From: an uncultured Oscillospiraceae bacterium
GTDB taxonomy: Bacteria > Bacillota > Clostridia > Oscillospirales > Oscillospiraceae
Assembly (NCBI GenBank): GCA_910588625.1
Contig: CAJUQN010000048.1
Span: forward strand, 1-20,512
Length of the DNA stretch: 20,512 nucleotides
Direction of reading: 5' to 3'
Position numbers and translations under genes: made by a program. Shown one piece after another: positions 7,006 to 13,854 of the stretch. Below the pieces are notes generated by a model, which saw nothing but the letters and a program-made list of their open reading frames with translations, did no database searches and was not told the DNA's origin. The first letter of the stretch is position 1, and each line of letters starts with the position of its first letter.

Positions 7006-7977
7006 ATGCGCGGCAATACCCTGTATATCGTGGTCCCATGCTATAACGAGGAAGAGGTGCTCCCTGAGACCGCCCGGCGGTTGGGGGAAAAGCTGAAAGC
7101 CCTTATGACCGCTGGGAAGATTAGCCCCCAGAGCCGGGCGCTGTTTGTCAACGACGGTTCCAAGGACAGGACCTGGGAGGTCATCACCCGCCTGCACAAA
7201 GAGAACCCCCTGCTGTGCGGCGCGGACCTGTCCCGAAACCGGGGTCATCAAAACGCCCTGCTGGCGGGGCTCATGACCGCCAAGGATAAGGCGGATATGG
7301 TGATCTCCATGGACGCCGACCTTCAGGATGACGTGGACGCGGCGGACGCCATGGTGGACAAGTACCTGGCCGGGGCGGACATCGTTTACGGCGTGCGTTC
7401 CTCCCGGAAGACGGACACCTTCTTCAAGCGCACCACCGCCGAGGCCTTCTACCGCATGATGGACCTGCTGGGGGCGGAGACGGTGTTCAACCACGCCGAC
7501 TACCGCCTCATGTCCAGGCGGGCTCTGGAGGGCCTGGCCCAATTTCAAGAGGTCAATCTGTTTCTCCGGGGCATTGTGCCCATGATCGGCTACCCCACCG
7601 ACACAGTGGAGTACGAACGGGGCGAGCGCTTCGCCGGGGAGAGCAAGTACCCCTTGAAAAAAATGATCTCCTTTGCCCTGGAGGGAGTCACCTCCCTGTC
7701 GGTGAAGCCCCTGCGGTTGATTACCGGCCTGGGCTTCCTGGTGTTTTTCGTCTCGCTCATTATGATCGCCTACAACGTGGTGCGCTGGGCCACGGGAAAC
7801 ACTGTCACCGGCTGGGCCAGCCTGGCCTGCTCAGTGTGGCTCATCGGGGGGCTGATCCTGCTGTCCCTTGGCGTCATCGGCGAGTACATGGGCAAGCTGT
7901 ACCTGGAGAGTAAGGGCCGTCCCCGGTTTATCATCCAGCAGCTGCTGGACGAGGAGCACAGCGGGGACCAGCAATAA
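7006..7977 (+). CDS. Family 2 glycosyltransferase, polyprenyl-phosphate type (DPM1/GtrB-like)
   Basis: The enzyme probably transfers a sugar from a nucleotide donor to undecaprenyl phosphate at the inner face of the membrane. The 323-residue protein opens with the GT-A domain: VVPCYNEEEVLPE, then FVNDGSKDRTWEV, then SRNRGHQNALLAGL and the metal-binding SMDADLQDD. HADYRLMSRRALE and GESKYPLKKM are typical of the GtrB/DPM1 branch. Two C-terminal membrane helices (ITGLGFLVFFVSLIMIAY and WLIGGLILLSLGVIGEYMG) follow. ATG at 7006 is preceded by GGGAGG; the ATG at 7001 is out of frame and the frame upstream to 6919 has no ribosome site. The product may feed wall polysaccharide or protein glycosylation, but no pathway partner is adjacent. 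Confidence 0.9.
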   Translation: MRGNTLYIVVPCYNEEEVLPETARRLGEKLKALMTAGKISPQSRALFVNDGSKDRTWEVITRLHKENPLLCGADLSRNRGHQNALLAGLMTAKDKADMVISMDADLQDDVDAADAMVDKYLAGADIVYGVRSSRKTDTFFKRTTAEAFYRMMDLLGAETVFNHADYRLMSRRALEGLAQFQEVNLFLRGIVPMIGYPTDTVEYERGERFAGESKYPLKKMISFALEGVTSLSVKPLRLITGLGFLVFFVSLIMIAYNVVRWATGNTVTGWASLACSVWLIGGLILLSLGVIGEYMGKLYLESKGRPRFIIQQLLDEEHSGDQQ

Positions 7978-7991
7978 GCTGCGCGGTCTTT

Positions 7992-8062
7992 TTGACAAAG
8001 TATTAAACCTTTCTAAATAATGGGCAAATCCCCTTGCAATTTCCGCCTGGAACGCATAAAAT
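7992..8062 (+). promoter_or_regulatory. Tandem promoters for the coiled-coil / Cys-rich gene pair
   Basis: P1 is TTGACA (7992-7997), 18-base spacer, AATAAT (8016-8021). P2 is TTGCAA (8034-8039), 17-base spacer, TAAAAT (8057-8062). Both lie upstream of the strong ribosome site AAAGGAGGT at about 8122-8130. Two promoters in one 160-base leader suggest a well-expressed or dually controlled unit. Confidence 0.55.
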
Positions 8063-8137
8063 AGCCTTAGTGGAAATGAAGCGGCGGGTTGGACGCCGCC
8101 GCTGGGCGGCCCACATTTTTCAAAGGAGGTAATACCC

Positions 8138-8629
8138 ATGAGCATTGATTTTGAGAGCCTGAAAGACAAGGCTGTGGTCGCGGCCCAGACCGGTGTGATC
8201 CGTGTGAAGGAGATCACCGAGACCGGCATCGCCAAAGCCAAGGAGTTGGCGGACACCGGCGCAACCAAGGCCAAAGAGCTTACTGAGATCGGCAAGCTGA
8301 AGGTGAATAACTCCGCCGAGCAGGAGGCCATCCGCAAGGCCTACTCCGAGCTGGGCAAGCTGTACTACGCCGAGCGGGGCTCCGCTCCCGAGGCGGCCTA
8401 CGCCGACGCCTGCCAGCGCATCACCGACGCGATGGCCCGCATCTCCTACAACAACGAGCGCATCGCCGACATCAAAGCCGCCGGCCAGATCACCGACGAG
8501 GAGATCGAGGCTGTGGAGGTGGAGGAGGCCTCGGAGGAGACCGAGTCCTGCTGCTGTGGCTGCGGTGAGCCCGCCGCCGAGGAAACCCCTGCGGAGGAGA
8601 CTCCCGTCGAGGACAAGACCGAGGACTGA
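8138..8629 (+). CDS. Hypothetical coiled-coil protein with CCCGCG cluster
   Basis: A 163-residue protein without a signal peptide or membrane helix. Residues about 20-55 hold near-repeats of the form TGxxKAKELxxTG and a long amphipathic helix follows (AIRKAYSELGKLYYAERG, then ITDAMARISYNNERIADIKA). After an acidic stretch comes SCCCGCGEP near residue 145, then a Glu/Pro tail with TPAEETPVEDKTED. The layout (helical N-terminal part, YxELGKLYY helix pair, short Cys motif near the end) resembles small clostridial proteins that carry a C-terminal zinc-ribbon-like Cys pair, but I cannot name a family with certainty. It has strong tandem promoters and an AAAGGAGGT site, so it is probably expressed well. 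The next gene starts about 40 bases downstream. Confidence 0.8.
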   Translation: MSIDFESLKDKAVVAAQTGVIRVKEITETGIAKAKELADTGATKAKELTEIGKLKVNNSAEQEAIRKAYSELGKLYYAERGSAPEAAYADACQRITDAMARISYNNERIADIKAAGQITDEEIEAVEVEEASEETESCCCGCGEPAAEETPAEETPVEDKTED

Positions 8630-8670
8630 TCCCACCCAGGCGTGGTTTGAGATTTAGGAGGGAATGTATC

Positions 8671-8979
8671 ATGAAGCACAAATTTCTGGCTGGAGCGCTG
8701 GCGGCGGTGTTATCGCTTTCTCTGGGCACCATCGGCGCCCAGGCGCACTGTGTCCGCCACTGGACCTGCGCCCACCCCCACGGGGAATGTGTGCGCTGCA
8801 CAGATAGAAACCAGGATGGTCTGTGTGATGTGTGCGGCGCCCAGGTCTGGTTTGTGGACGCGGACGGAGACGGCCTGTGCGACCACTGCGGTTACAGCCG
8901 GTTCCGGACCAGCTCACGCTATTCCAGCGGCGGCTACAGCCGCCGGGGCGGCTGTCACGGTCGTTCCCACTGCCATTAA
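8671..8979 (+). CDS. Secreted Cys/His-rich small protein with DxDxDG repeats
   Basis: A 102-residue exported protein: signal peptide KHKFLAGALAAVLSLSLG with cleavage probably after GAQA. The mature part holds HCVRHWTCAHPHGECVRC, then two repeats, DRNQDGLCDVCG and DADGDGLCDHCG. These combine a Ca-loop-like DxDxDG with a CxxC pair, as in thrombospondin type-3-like calcium-binding repeats. The tail is Ser/Arg/Gly-rich and ends GCHGRSHCH. It probably binds metal outside the cell; calcium for the Asp loops and zinc or copper for the Cys/His sites are inferences. ATG at 8671 follows TAGGAGGG. It shares the promoters of the preceding gene and ends at a strong terminator. Confidence 0.82.
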   Translation: MKHKFLAGALAAVLSLSLGTIGAQAHCVRHWTCAHPHGECVRCTDRNQDGLCDVCGAQVWFVDADGDGLCDHCGYSRFRTSSRYSSGGYSRRGGCHGRSHCH

Positions 8980-8988
8980 AAAACAAGC

Positions 8989-9024
8989 AAAAAGCATCGG
9001 CTCCTATGGAGCCGATGCTTTTTT
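8989..9024. terminator. Bidirectional intrinsic terminator between Cys-rich gene and dut
   Basis: AAAAAGCATCGGCTCC (8989-9004) pairs perfectly with GGAGCCGATGCTTTTT (9008-9023) around a TAT loop; six T follow on the plus strand and five on the minus strand. It serves the convergent genes on both sides. Confidence 0.92.
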
Positions 9025-9029
9025 GTCTG

Positions 9030-9473
9030 TTACCTGCTTCCGGTAGAGCCGAAGCCGCCGCTTCCCCGCTGGGTGTTCTCCAGCTCCTCGGCTGGCTGGA
9101 ACTGTGCCGTAAGGTATGGGGCGATCACCAGCTGAGCGATACGCTCCCCGTCCTCCACAATGCGGTTTGCCTTGCTCTGGTTGTAGAGGGACACCATCAG
9201 CTCCCCGCGGTAGTCCGCATCGATGACGCCCACCTTGTTGGCGGGGGCGAGACCCTCCTTGGTGGCCAGCCCGGACCGGGCGTACACCAGCCCCACATAT
9301 CCCTGGGGGATAGCCAGCGCGATTCCAGTGTGAATGAGCACCGTCTGTCCTGGGGCGATGGTCACCGGTCCTCCGGTGAGGGCGTACAGGTCGGCCCCGG
9401 CGGCGTCTGGAGAGCCGTAGGCGGGCAGCTTAGCCCGGGGGTCCAGCAGCTTGACAGAGACAGGAGCGGTCAT
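9030..9473 (-). CDS. dut: dUTP diphosphatase (trimeric dUTPase)
   Basis: This enzyme hydrolyses dUTP to dUMP and pyrophosphate, keeping uracil out of DNA and feeding dTMP synthesis. All five motifs of the trimeric family are present in 147 residues: AGADLYA, ARSGLATKEG, NKVGVIDADYRGE (catalytic Asp), RIAQLVIAP and the C-terminal RGSGGFGSTG arm. ATG at 9473 follows AAGGAGG. It is the last gene of a minus-strand unit with nrdG and a YcxB-like gene; nrdG and dut both concern deoxynucleotide supply. Confidence 0.96.
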   Translation of the reverse strand: MTAPVSVKLLDPRAKLPAYGSPDAAGADLYALTGGPVTIAPGQTVLIHTGIALAIPQGYVGLVYARSGLATKEGLAPANKVGVIDADYRGELMVSLYNQSKANRIVEDGERIAQLVIAPYLTAQFQPAEELENTQRGSGGFGSTGSR

Positions 9474-9489
9474 AACAGGGCCTCCTTAT

Positions 9490-10038
9490 TTACTCGGTAA
9501 TGGGTTGTATTTTCATTTCTCCGGTCCAGAGGATGGGCGTATGAGCCTCCAAGCTGGCCGGAACGTCCAAAATTCGCTGGTTAGAGGAGCCGCGGAAGCG
9601 CAAGTTCAGGTCCTTTTGCGCCTCCACAAAGGGGCCGTCAACCAAGATGTCGATGAGAGCCAGCATCTCATCGGTGTACTGGCACCGGGCTCGGCTGTCC
9701 TTCCAAAGCTCCTCATCCAGAGTATACCCAGAATAGCACCAAATTTCCTTCTGCGGATACGTTTCTTTTACCCGCCGCAGGAAGGGAAGCAGGGCCAGCT
9801 GGTTGTCCGGCTCGAAGGGCTCGCCGCCCAGCAGGGACAGGCCCTTGATGTGGGCGGGGGCCAATGCCTCGACAATTTTGTCCTCTTCCGCCTGGGTGAA
9901 GGGCTGGCCGTAGCCGAAGTCCTGGGCCTCCTCATTGAAGCACCCGGGACAGCGGTGGGTGCACCCGGACACGAACAGGGACACCCGCACACCGGGGCCG
10001 TTGGCCACGTCCGCCCATTTGATCGCCGCGTAATTCAT
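9490..10038 (-). CDS. nrdG: Anaerobic ribonucleoside-triphosphate reductase activating protein
   Basis: A radical-SAM enzyme that makes the glycyl radical on the class III reductase NrdD. In 182 residues the cluster motif CTHRCPGC gives C26, C30 and C33 (CX3CX2C), preceded by GPGVRVSLFVSGC as is usual for NrdG, and followed by LLGGEPFEPDN (the GGE motif) and IWCYSGYTLDE. The start codon directly follows the stop of the upstream YcxB-like gene (TAA then ATG with no gap), so translation is coupled. The partner nrdD is not in the window. The gene confirms an anaerobic route to deoxynucleotides. Confidence 0.95.
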   Translation of the reverse strand: MNYAAIKWADVANGPGVRVSLFVSGCTHRCPGCFNEEAQDFGYGQPFTQAEEDKIVEALAPAHIKGLSLLGGEPFEPDNQLALLPFLRRVKETYPQKEIWCYSGYTLDEELWKDSRARCQYTDEMLALIDILVDGPFVEAQKDLNLRFRGSSNQRILDVPASLEAHTPILWTGEMKIQPITE

Positions 10039-10560
10039 TTATTTGACCACCTTTATCTGGGGATATTTTTTCTGCAAAAAGGGCAGGAAGCTCTGCTTCT
10101 GCTCCGGAGTCAGCATATTTTTGAACACCAGGGTAAATTGATTGGCTTTAGTGAGCAGATAGAAATAGCGCTCAGTCTCCTTCACCAGCTGGATGCTCCC
10201 GTAAGGAAGGACCAGTTGAGCGCCGTTCGTCAGGTTGTGCATGGCGGCGCCTTCCTCGGTGAACCAGGTTTCTATCTGCATAGAGCCGGAGGGATAGGAC
10301 TCATGCAGTCGCTTGACGGCGCCGTCCAAGTTAGTTTTGCGCACCTTCCTGGGCAGCCAGACCAAGAGGAAGATCCAGGCCGCAAGAATAACGAAATAAG
10401 CGTAATTTCGGGCGATGAACATGAGCAGCGCCAGAATGGCGACGATAACCGTGATGATCCTTCTGACCCACATGCGCTTGGGCCATATGACGAGCCCACT
10501 GATTTCTCGGAGCGTGGACTCGTCCACGATACCCGAGGTGCGGTATTTGTTTGTCTCCAT
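10039..10560 (-). CDS. YcxB-like membrane protein
   Basis: A 173-residue protein with two adjacent membrane helices (about 32-70: ITVIVAILALLMFIA and YFVILAAWIFLLVWLP) and a C-terminal cytoplasmic domain. Features such as TWFTEEGAAMHN, LPYGSIQLVKETERYFYL and NQFTLVFKNMLTPEQ fit the YcxB-like C-terminal domain family, whose function is unknown. ATG at 10560 lies downstream of GGGAGG; a TTG one codon earlier is less likely. It heads the unit with nrdG and dut, with zero spacing to nrdG. Confidence 0.82.
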   Translation of the reverse strand: METNKYRTSGIVDESTLREISGLVIWPKRMWVRRIITVIVAILALLMFIARNYAYFVILAAWIFLLVWLPRKVRKTNLDGAVKRLHESYPSGSMQIETWFTEEGAAMHNLTNGAQLVLPYGSIQLVKETERYFYLLTKANQFTLVFKNMLTPEQKQSFLPFLQKKYPQIKVVK

Positions 10561-10608
10561 CAAAAAACGCCTCCCTGAAAATTTGGGGCTCCCAGTTAAA
10601 ACGATGCG

Positions 10609-11157
10609 TCAGCCGTCCTTACCAAACTTTGGCACTGCGTTATATTGCCCTTCAAGGCAGGCCTTTCGAATACGCTTGTCAAAACGTGCTCCAAATTCTT
10701 CAAGGCCATAGATCACAGATGTTCCATCATCTTCTTGTTTCCCAACGAATCCGATTTCATCTTGTCTCAGTAAATCTAAATTCATGAGATTTGCTCCGTG
10801 TGTGGTTACAATCAGTTGAACATTCCGCGCTGCTGCAAGCGAAAGAAAATTCTGCACAAATTGCTTGGTTAACAGGGGATGCAAGCATCGACTGACTTCA
10901 TCGATTACATATACCATATTGGGCAAAGTTGAAAGCAAAACTTCAAGCAAATCTAACAAACGAATCGTACCATCAGACTCTTCGCCTAAGGAAAACAACG
11001 AGGTACTACGACTATTTTTAATGAGGCACACGAGATTAATGATACTAAACTGGGATATGGTAACGGCCATAATGGGAGGGGAAAACCCCTGCTGGTATGC
11101 GGGATAGCTTAAACGGCTTATACGCACCGGCAAACGGGATTCCTTTTTAACGCACAC
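10609..11157 (-). pseudogene. 5'-truncated AAA-family ATPase (OLD/AbiL-like C-terminal half)
   Basis: Only the C-terminal part of an ATPase remains: GEESDGTIRLLDLLEVLL, the Walker B region MVYVIDEVSRCLHP, the LIVTTHGANLM histidine motif, and the family's characteristic end (YGLEEFGARFDKRIRKA, then EGQYNAVPKF). The Walker A half, which should precede these by some 200-250 residues, is missing. Residues 1 to about 40 of the open frame (up to FSPPIMAVTISQ) look unrelated and probably come from the neighbouring junction. There is no good ribosome site. Relatives often act in abortive-infection or other defence systems. Base composition is lower in GC than the dut operon, which suggests acquisition. 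Confidence 0.75.
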
Positions 11158-11186
11158 CAGTATTTATGTAGAGTCATTATGAGCAG

Positions 11187-11422
11187 ATGAGAAAGGACTC
11201 TGGATACGATGACTTAAGCAAGAAAGATATATGGAAGAATATGGAGCGCGATTCGGAGCACTGGGAGTATGACAAGGTTATTGAATACACGCGTGAAAAT
11301 CCGGATGCATTGATTGAATACCACAATCGTATACCCCGGTATTATAACTTGCAAGTGGGTGTATGGATGACGATGCGCTTGATGAGGCTGTCTATGGTTA
11401 TCGCGTTATTGAGACTGCATAA
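11187..11422 (+). pseudogene. Frameshifted small hypothetical gene
   Basis: The frame from 11187 reads MRKDSGYDDLSKKDIWKNM and continues to YHNRIPRYYNLQVGV at about 11362. The sensible continuation is in the +2 frame from ATG 11363 (MDDDALDEAVYGYRVIETA, stop TAA at 11420-11422). A single-base deletion near GGGTGTATGG would explain the split; the uncorrected frame runs to 11444 with a low-complexity tail. The joined protein would be about 78 residues, acidic and soluble. I do not recognise the family, and the start has no clear ribosome site. It is followed 38 bases later by another small start with a strong ribosome site. Confidence 0.5.
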
Positions 11423-11460
11423 CAACTTATTATTAAGAAAATGAGATAGGAGGGAACCTT

Positions 11461-11592
11461 ATGACCGTTCATCACGGTGGAAAAGTGGGAAAGGCGGACA
11501 AAACTCTTGGAGCCAAGTATTTTTCCACTTCCGCACAGAAAGACTCCGCGCCGGAAAACAACGCATTCGTATCCGAGACCGAACAGATATAG
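11461..11592 (+). pseudogene. 5' stub of a small basic protein, cut by a junction
   Basis: TAGGAGGG at 11447-11454 precedes ATG 11461, and the protein opens MTVHHGGKVGKADKTLGAK. After about 17 codons the frame runs antisense through the nucleotidyltransferase/HEPN gene to a stop at 11592, so its remaining residues are not native. I infer that a small gene was cut here at about 11505-11512, the same point where the HEPN reading frame loses its natural end. Function unknown. Confidence 0.4.
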
Positions 11593-12014
11593 AAGTCTTC
11601 ATAGTCACTGCGGTTCCGAATCAGTGAGGCATTGGAAATCAGCTTGCTGTATTCTCTTGGCAGTATTTCAGGTTTCAGGTAATTCAGCGTGAAACGGGCA
11701 ATGACTGCCGAGCGCTTTTTGTGGTCCTCTACGTTCTTGTTGAAATAGTCCCGGTTTTCTACGATTGGGGACACCACGACTCCGTGGTCCAGCAAAAGCT
11801 CAGCGGCCAGATCCCCCACCTGCCAATTCCGCGAAGATATGTCCTGGCGGGACGCGTCTACAAGAATCAACACATCAATATCTGACCCCGGCTCCGCATC
11901 GCCTCGGGTATAGGAGCCAAACAGGATAGCCTCGATTTTGTTTTGAGGAAACAAAAACGTCATATTGTTACACAACTCTTCAATAATTTTTCGCACTTCC
12001 TGATTTGTCCGCAT
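11472..12014 (-). CDS. Chimeric ORF: MNT nucleotidyltransferase N-terminus fused to HEPN toxin C-terminus
   Basis: Residues 1 to about 92 are a minimal nucleotidyltransferase of the MntA antitoxin type, with LFGSYTRGDAEPGSDIDVLI (GSX10D-x-D metal-binding motif) and LLDHGVVVSPIVENRDYF. From about residue 95 the sequence changes to the second half of a HEPN-domain protein: HKKRSAVIARFTLNYL, then SLIRNRSDYEDFYICS and AEVEKYL. In intact operons these are two adjacent genes, so an in-frame deletion has removed the end of the first and the start of the second. The last residues (APRVLSAFPTFPP) are probably foreign too. ATG at 12014 follows AAGGAGG. MNT proteins adenylylate their HEPN RNase partner; this hybrid lacks the HEPN N-terminal helices, so activity is doubtful. 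Confidence 0.75.
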   Translation of the reverse strand: MRTNQEVRKIIEELCNNMTFLFPQNKIEAILFGSYTRGDAEPGSDIDVLILVDASRQDISSRNWQVGDLAAELLLDHGVVVSPIVENRDYFNKNVEDHKKRSAVIARFTLNYLKPEILPREYSKLISNASLIRNRSDYEDFYICSVSDTNALFSGAESFCAEVEKYLAPRVLSAFPTFPP

Positions 12015-12135
12015 ATGGCATCCTCCTTCCCTGGAATTCTCTATCGGTTTGAATTTAGTGTACCACAGCGGAATGCAAAATACAAGCAGTACCCATGCAA
12101 TACCGCTCCTCAGTCGGCAACAGGTACAAACCGCC

Positions 12136-12174
12136 TTAAAATCAGGAAATCGATAGGTTATAATTAGGATAACC
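12136..12174 (+). promoter_or_regulatory. Promoter with overlapping palindrome upstream of hsdR remnant
   Basis: TTAAAA (12136-12141), a 17-base spacer and a perfect TATAAT (12159-12164) precede the hsdR start. GGTTAT (12156-12161) and ATAACC (12169-12174) form an inverted repeat covering the -10, placed like an operator. Confidence 0.5.
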
Positions 12175-12199
12175 CGTCAAAATGTGGGGAGAGATCGCC

Positions 12200-13135
12200 A
12201 TGTCGCCCGAGGAAAAAGCGCGCCTTGTGATAGATCAAAAGCTGATACAGTCCAGCTGGGTTGTGCAGGATTTAAACGAACTGAACCGATCCGCCGCCTT
12301 GGGCGTCGCCGTGCGGGAGTTCCCCACCAGCACGGGCGAGGTGGACTATGCCCTGTTTATCAATGGGACTCCCGTGGGTGTTGCCGAGGCGAAGCGTTCC
12401 GAAAGCGGCTAGAACATCGCCACCGTGGAGGAGCAGTCTGTCCGCTACGCAAACAGCACCTTCAAGTGGGTGAATCGTGGATGAATGCCACCGCTCCATT
12501 TACAACGTCTGGATCCAGGTGCTGGAGTATTTCGACGCCTTTATCGTGGGCTTGACCGCTACCCCGGACAAGCCCACCTTCGCCTTTTTCAACGAAAATG
12601 AGGTCAGCGAATACTCCCGGGAGCAGGCCATCATTGACGGTGTGAACGTGGGCGAGGATATTTTCCTCATCAAGACCCAGGTGGGCAAACACGGCGCCAA
12701 TCTGATGAAGCAGGTGATTGAGTGCCGCAACCGGCTCTCTCGAGCCAAACGCTGGAAGCAATTGGATGGGGATGTGAACTATGCCCCCACGCAGTTGGAT
12801 CGGGACATCGTCAATCCCAGCCAGATCCGCACATTCAAACACGGTTCTGTTCCCGAGGCGGAGCGAGGTGCCCAAGACGTTGATCTTCGCCAAGATCGAC
12901 AGCCACGCGGACGATATTATCCAGATCGTCCGGGAGAAGTTTGGCAAGGGCAATGAATTCTGCAAAAAAGTCACCTACTCAACGCGCAGATGACGCCCGC
13001 CGAGTGGAAAGAACTTCAAGCCAAAGTGGACAGGTTGTGGGACTGCTACGCCATTAAGCAGCCAGACAAGGTGAAGCGTGGAGCTGGAGGATCTGGAACT
13101 CAGCCCCTTTGACAAAAAGGGTGGCCTGGGGCGGC
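12200..13135 (+). pseudogene. hsdR: Degraded type I restriction enzyme R subunit
   Basis: Pieces of one HsdR protein remain in order. From ATG 12200 (GGGGAGAG upstream) the N-terminal domain reads SPEEKARLVIDQKLIQSSWV and TPVGVAEAKR, then a TAG at 12410-12412 interrupts it; the same frame continues with NIATVEEQSVRYANSTFKWV. At about 12468 a deletion removes the Walker A half and joins to the helicase motif II VDECHRSIYNVW and motif III GLTATP. A frameshift near 12855 moves to PKTLIFAKIDSHADDI. After about 12985 a further deletion leaves MTPAEWKELQAKVDRLWDC and, in another frame, a probable C-terminus SPFDKKGGLGR. No hsdM or hsdS is present. The gene is dead, with at least one nonsense codon, two deletions and two frameshifts. 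Confidence 0.85.
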
Positions 13136-13209
13136 TCGGCGCGGATATGTGCATTTCGGGGAAGCCCCCCCTCTCTGCGATTGCCAGTCATGCCTACGCT
13201 CAACTCCGA

Positions 13210-13362
13210 CGATACACCGAAGGGTGCTACACCGGAGGCCCTGTACCCTTTGGTTATCGGGCAGAAAAGACAGGCCGCTTGAACAAGAAAAACCAAGATG
13301 TGCGTGACCTTGTTGTAGAGCCAGACGAGGCACAATAATTGATTTTTGAAAAGCCAGTTAAT
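13210..13362 (+). pseudogene. Scrap of a large serine recombinase (recombinase domain)
   Basis: The frame contains YTGGPVPFGYRAEKTGRLNK and DLVVEPDEAQ, a signature of the recombinase domain of large serine recombinases found on clostridial mobile elements. A TAA at 13336-13338 breaks it, but LIFEK follows in the same frame, so a few codons have been lost. Neither the catalytic N-terminal domain nor the zinc-binding C-terminal region is here. The match ends near 13362, where minus-strand conjugative-element sequence begins. Confidence 0.65.
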
Positions 13363-13475
13363 CGGCAGACAAACCGTTGCAAAGCGTGCTTACCTATGGT
13401 AAGATGCCACAAACTATTCAGGGTGTACAGCCGCTTGGCCCGGCGCTGGAGCTTATTGTTCTTCAGATGGTTCAT
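13254..13475 (-). pseudogene. Small conjugative-element gene downstream of virD4, truncated
   Basis: AAGGAGG stands eight bases before the ATG at 13475, which overlaps the end of the VirD4 frame by 23 bases, as expected for a coupled small gene. The protein opens MNHLKNNKLQRRAKRLYTL and is basic. From about 13365 downward the frame is antisense to the recombinase scrap, so the C-terminal half is not native. Family not recognised; the ribosome site is the main evidence. Confidence 0.4.
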
Positions 13476-13854
13476 GTTCGGTTTCCTCCTTTTCAGTGTT
13501 GGCCTCCGGAGCGAACAGCGCCGCGCCGGAGAGCCAGGTTTCTGGTTTCTTCTGGTGGTGAATGTAGGGCGGTCCGCCGCCGTCCACGGTGTGGCCGATG
13601 GCGGGGTGCTTCATCAAATCGTATTTCAAATCCATGACCGGCTTCGCGCCCCGGATGAACAGAATGGCATAGCGGTTGTCCAGGGCCCGGACCTCATCGG
13701 GGGTGAGCAATTCCCGGCCCGCCTGCTGGACACTGACACTGTAGGAGCCGTTGCGCCCCTTGCTCTGGCTGTGGTTTTGGGTCGCGATGGTTTCCTTCCC
13801 CAGCAGCCCTCTTTTTCCGGGCCCAATCCCGCTTGCTGTTGTGGACGCACTCAC
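13453..13854 (-). pseudogene. C-terminal remnant of a VirD4/TraG-type conjugative coupling protein
   Basis: From about residue 14 the frame reads KRGLLGKETIATQNHSQSKG, GRELLTPDEVRALDNRYAI and LFIRGAKPVMDLKYDLMKHP, the conserved end of VirD4/TraG coupling ATPases. These pump relaxase-bound DNA to the type IV secretion channel. The ATPase core (several hundred residues with Walker A and B) is missing. The first dozen codons overlap the sigma-like gene in another frame, so the ATG at 13854 is accidental. The junction near 13815-13832 was made by a deletion joining a regulatory gene to the coupling-protein tail. Confidence 0.75.
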
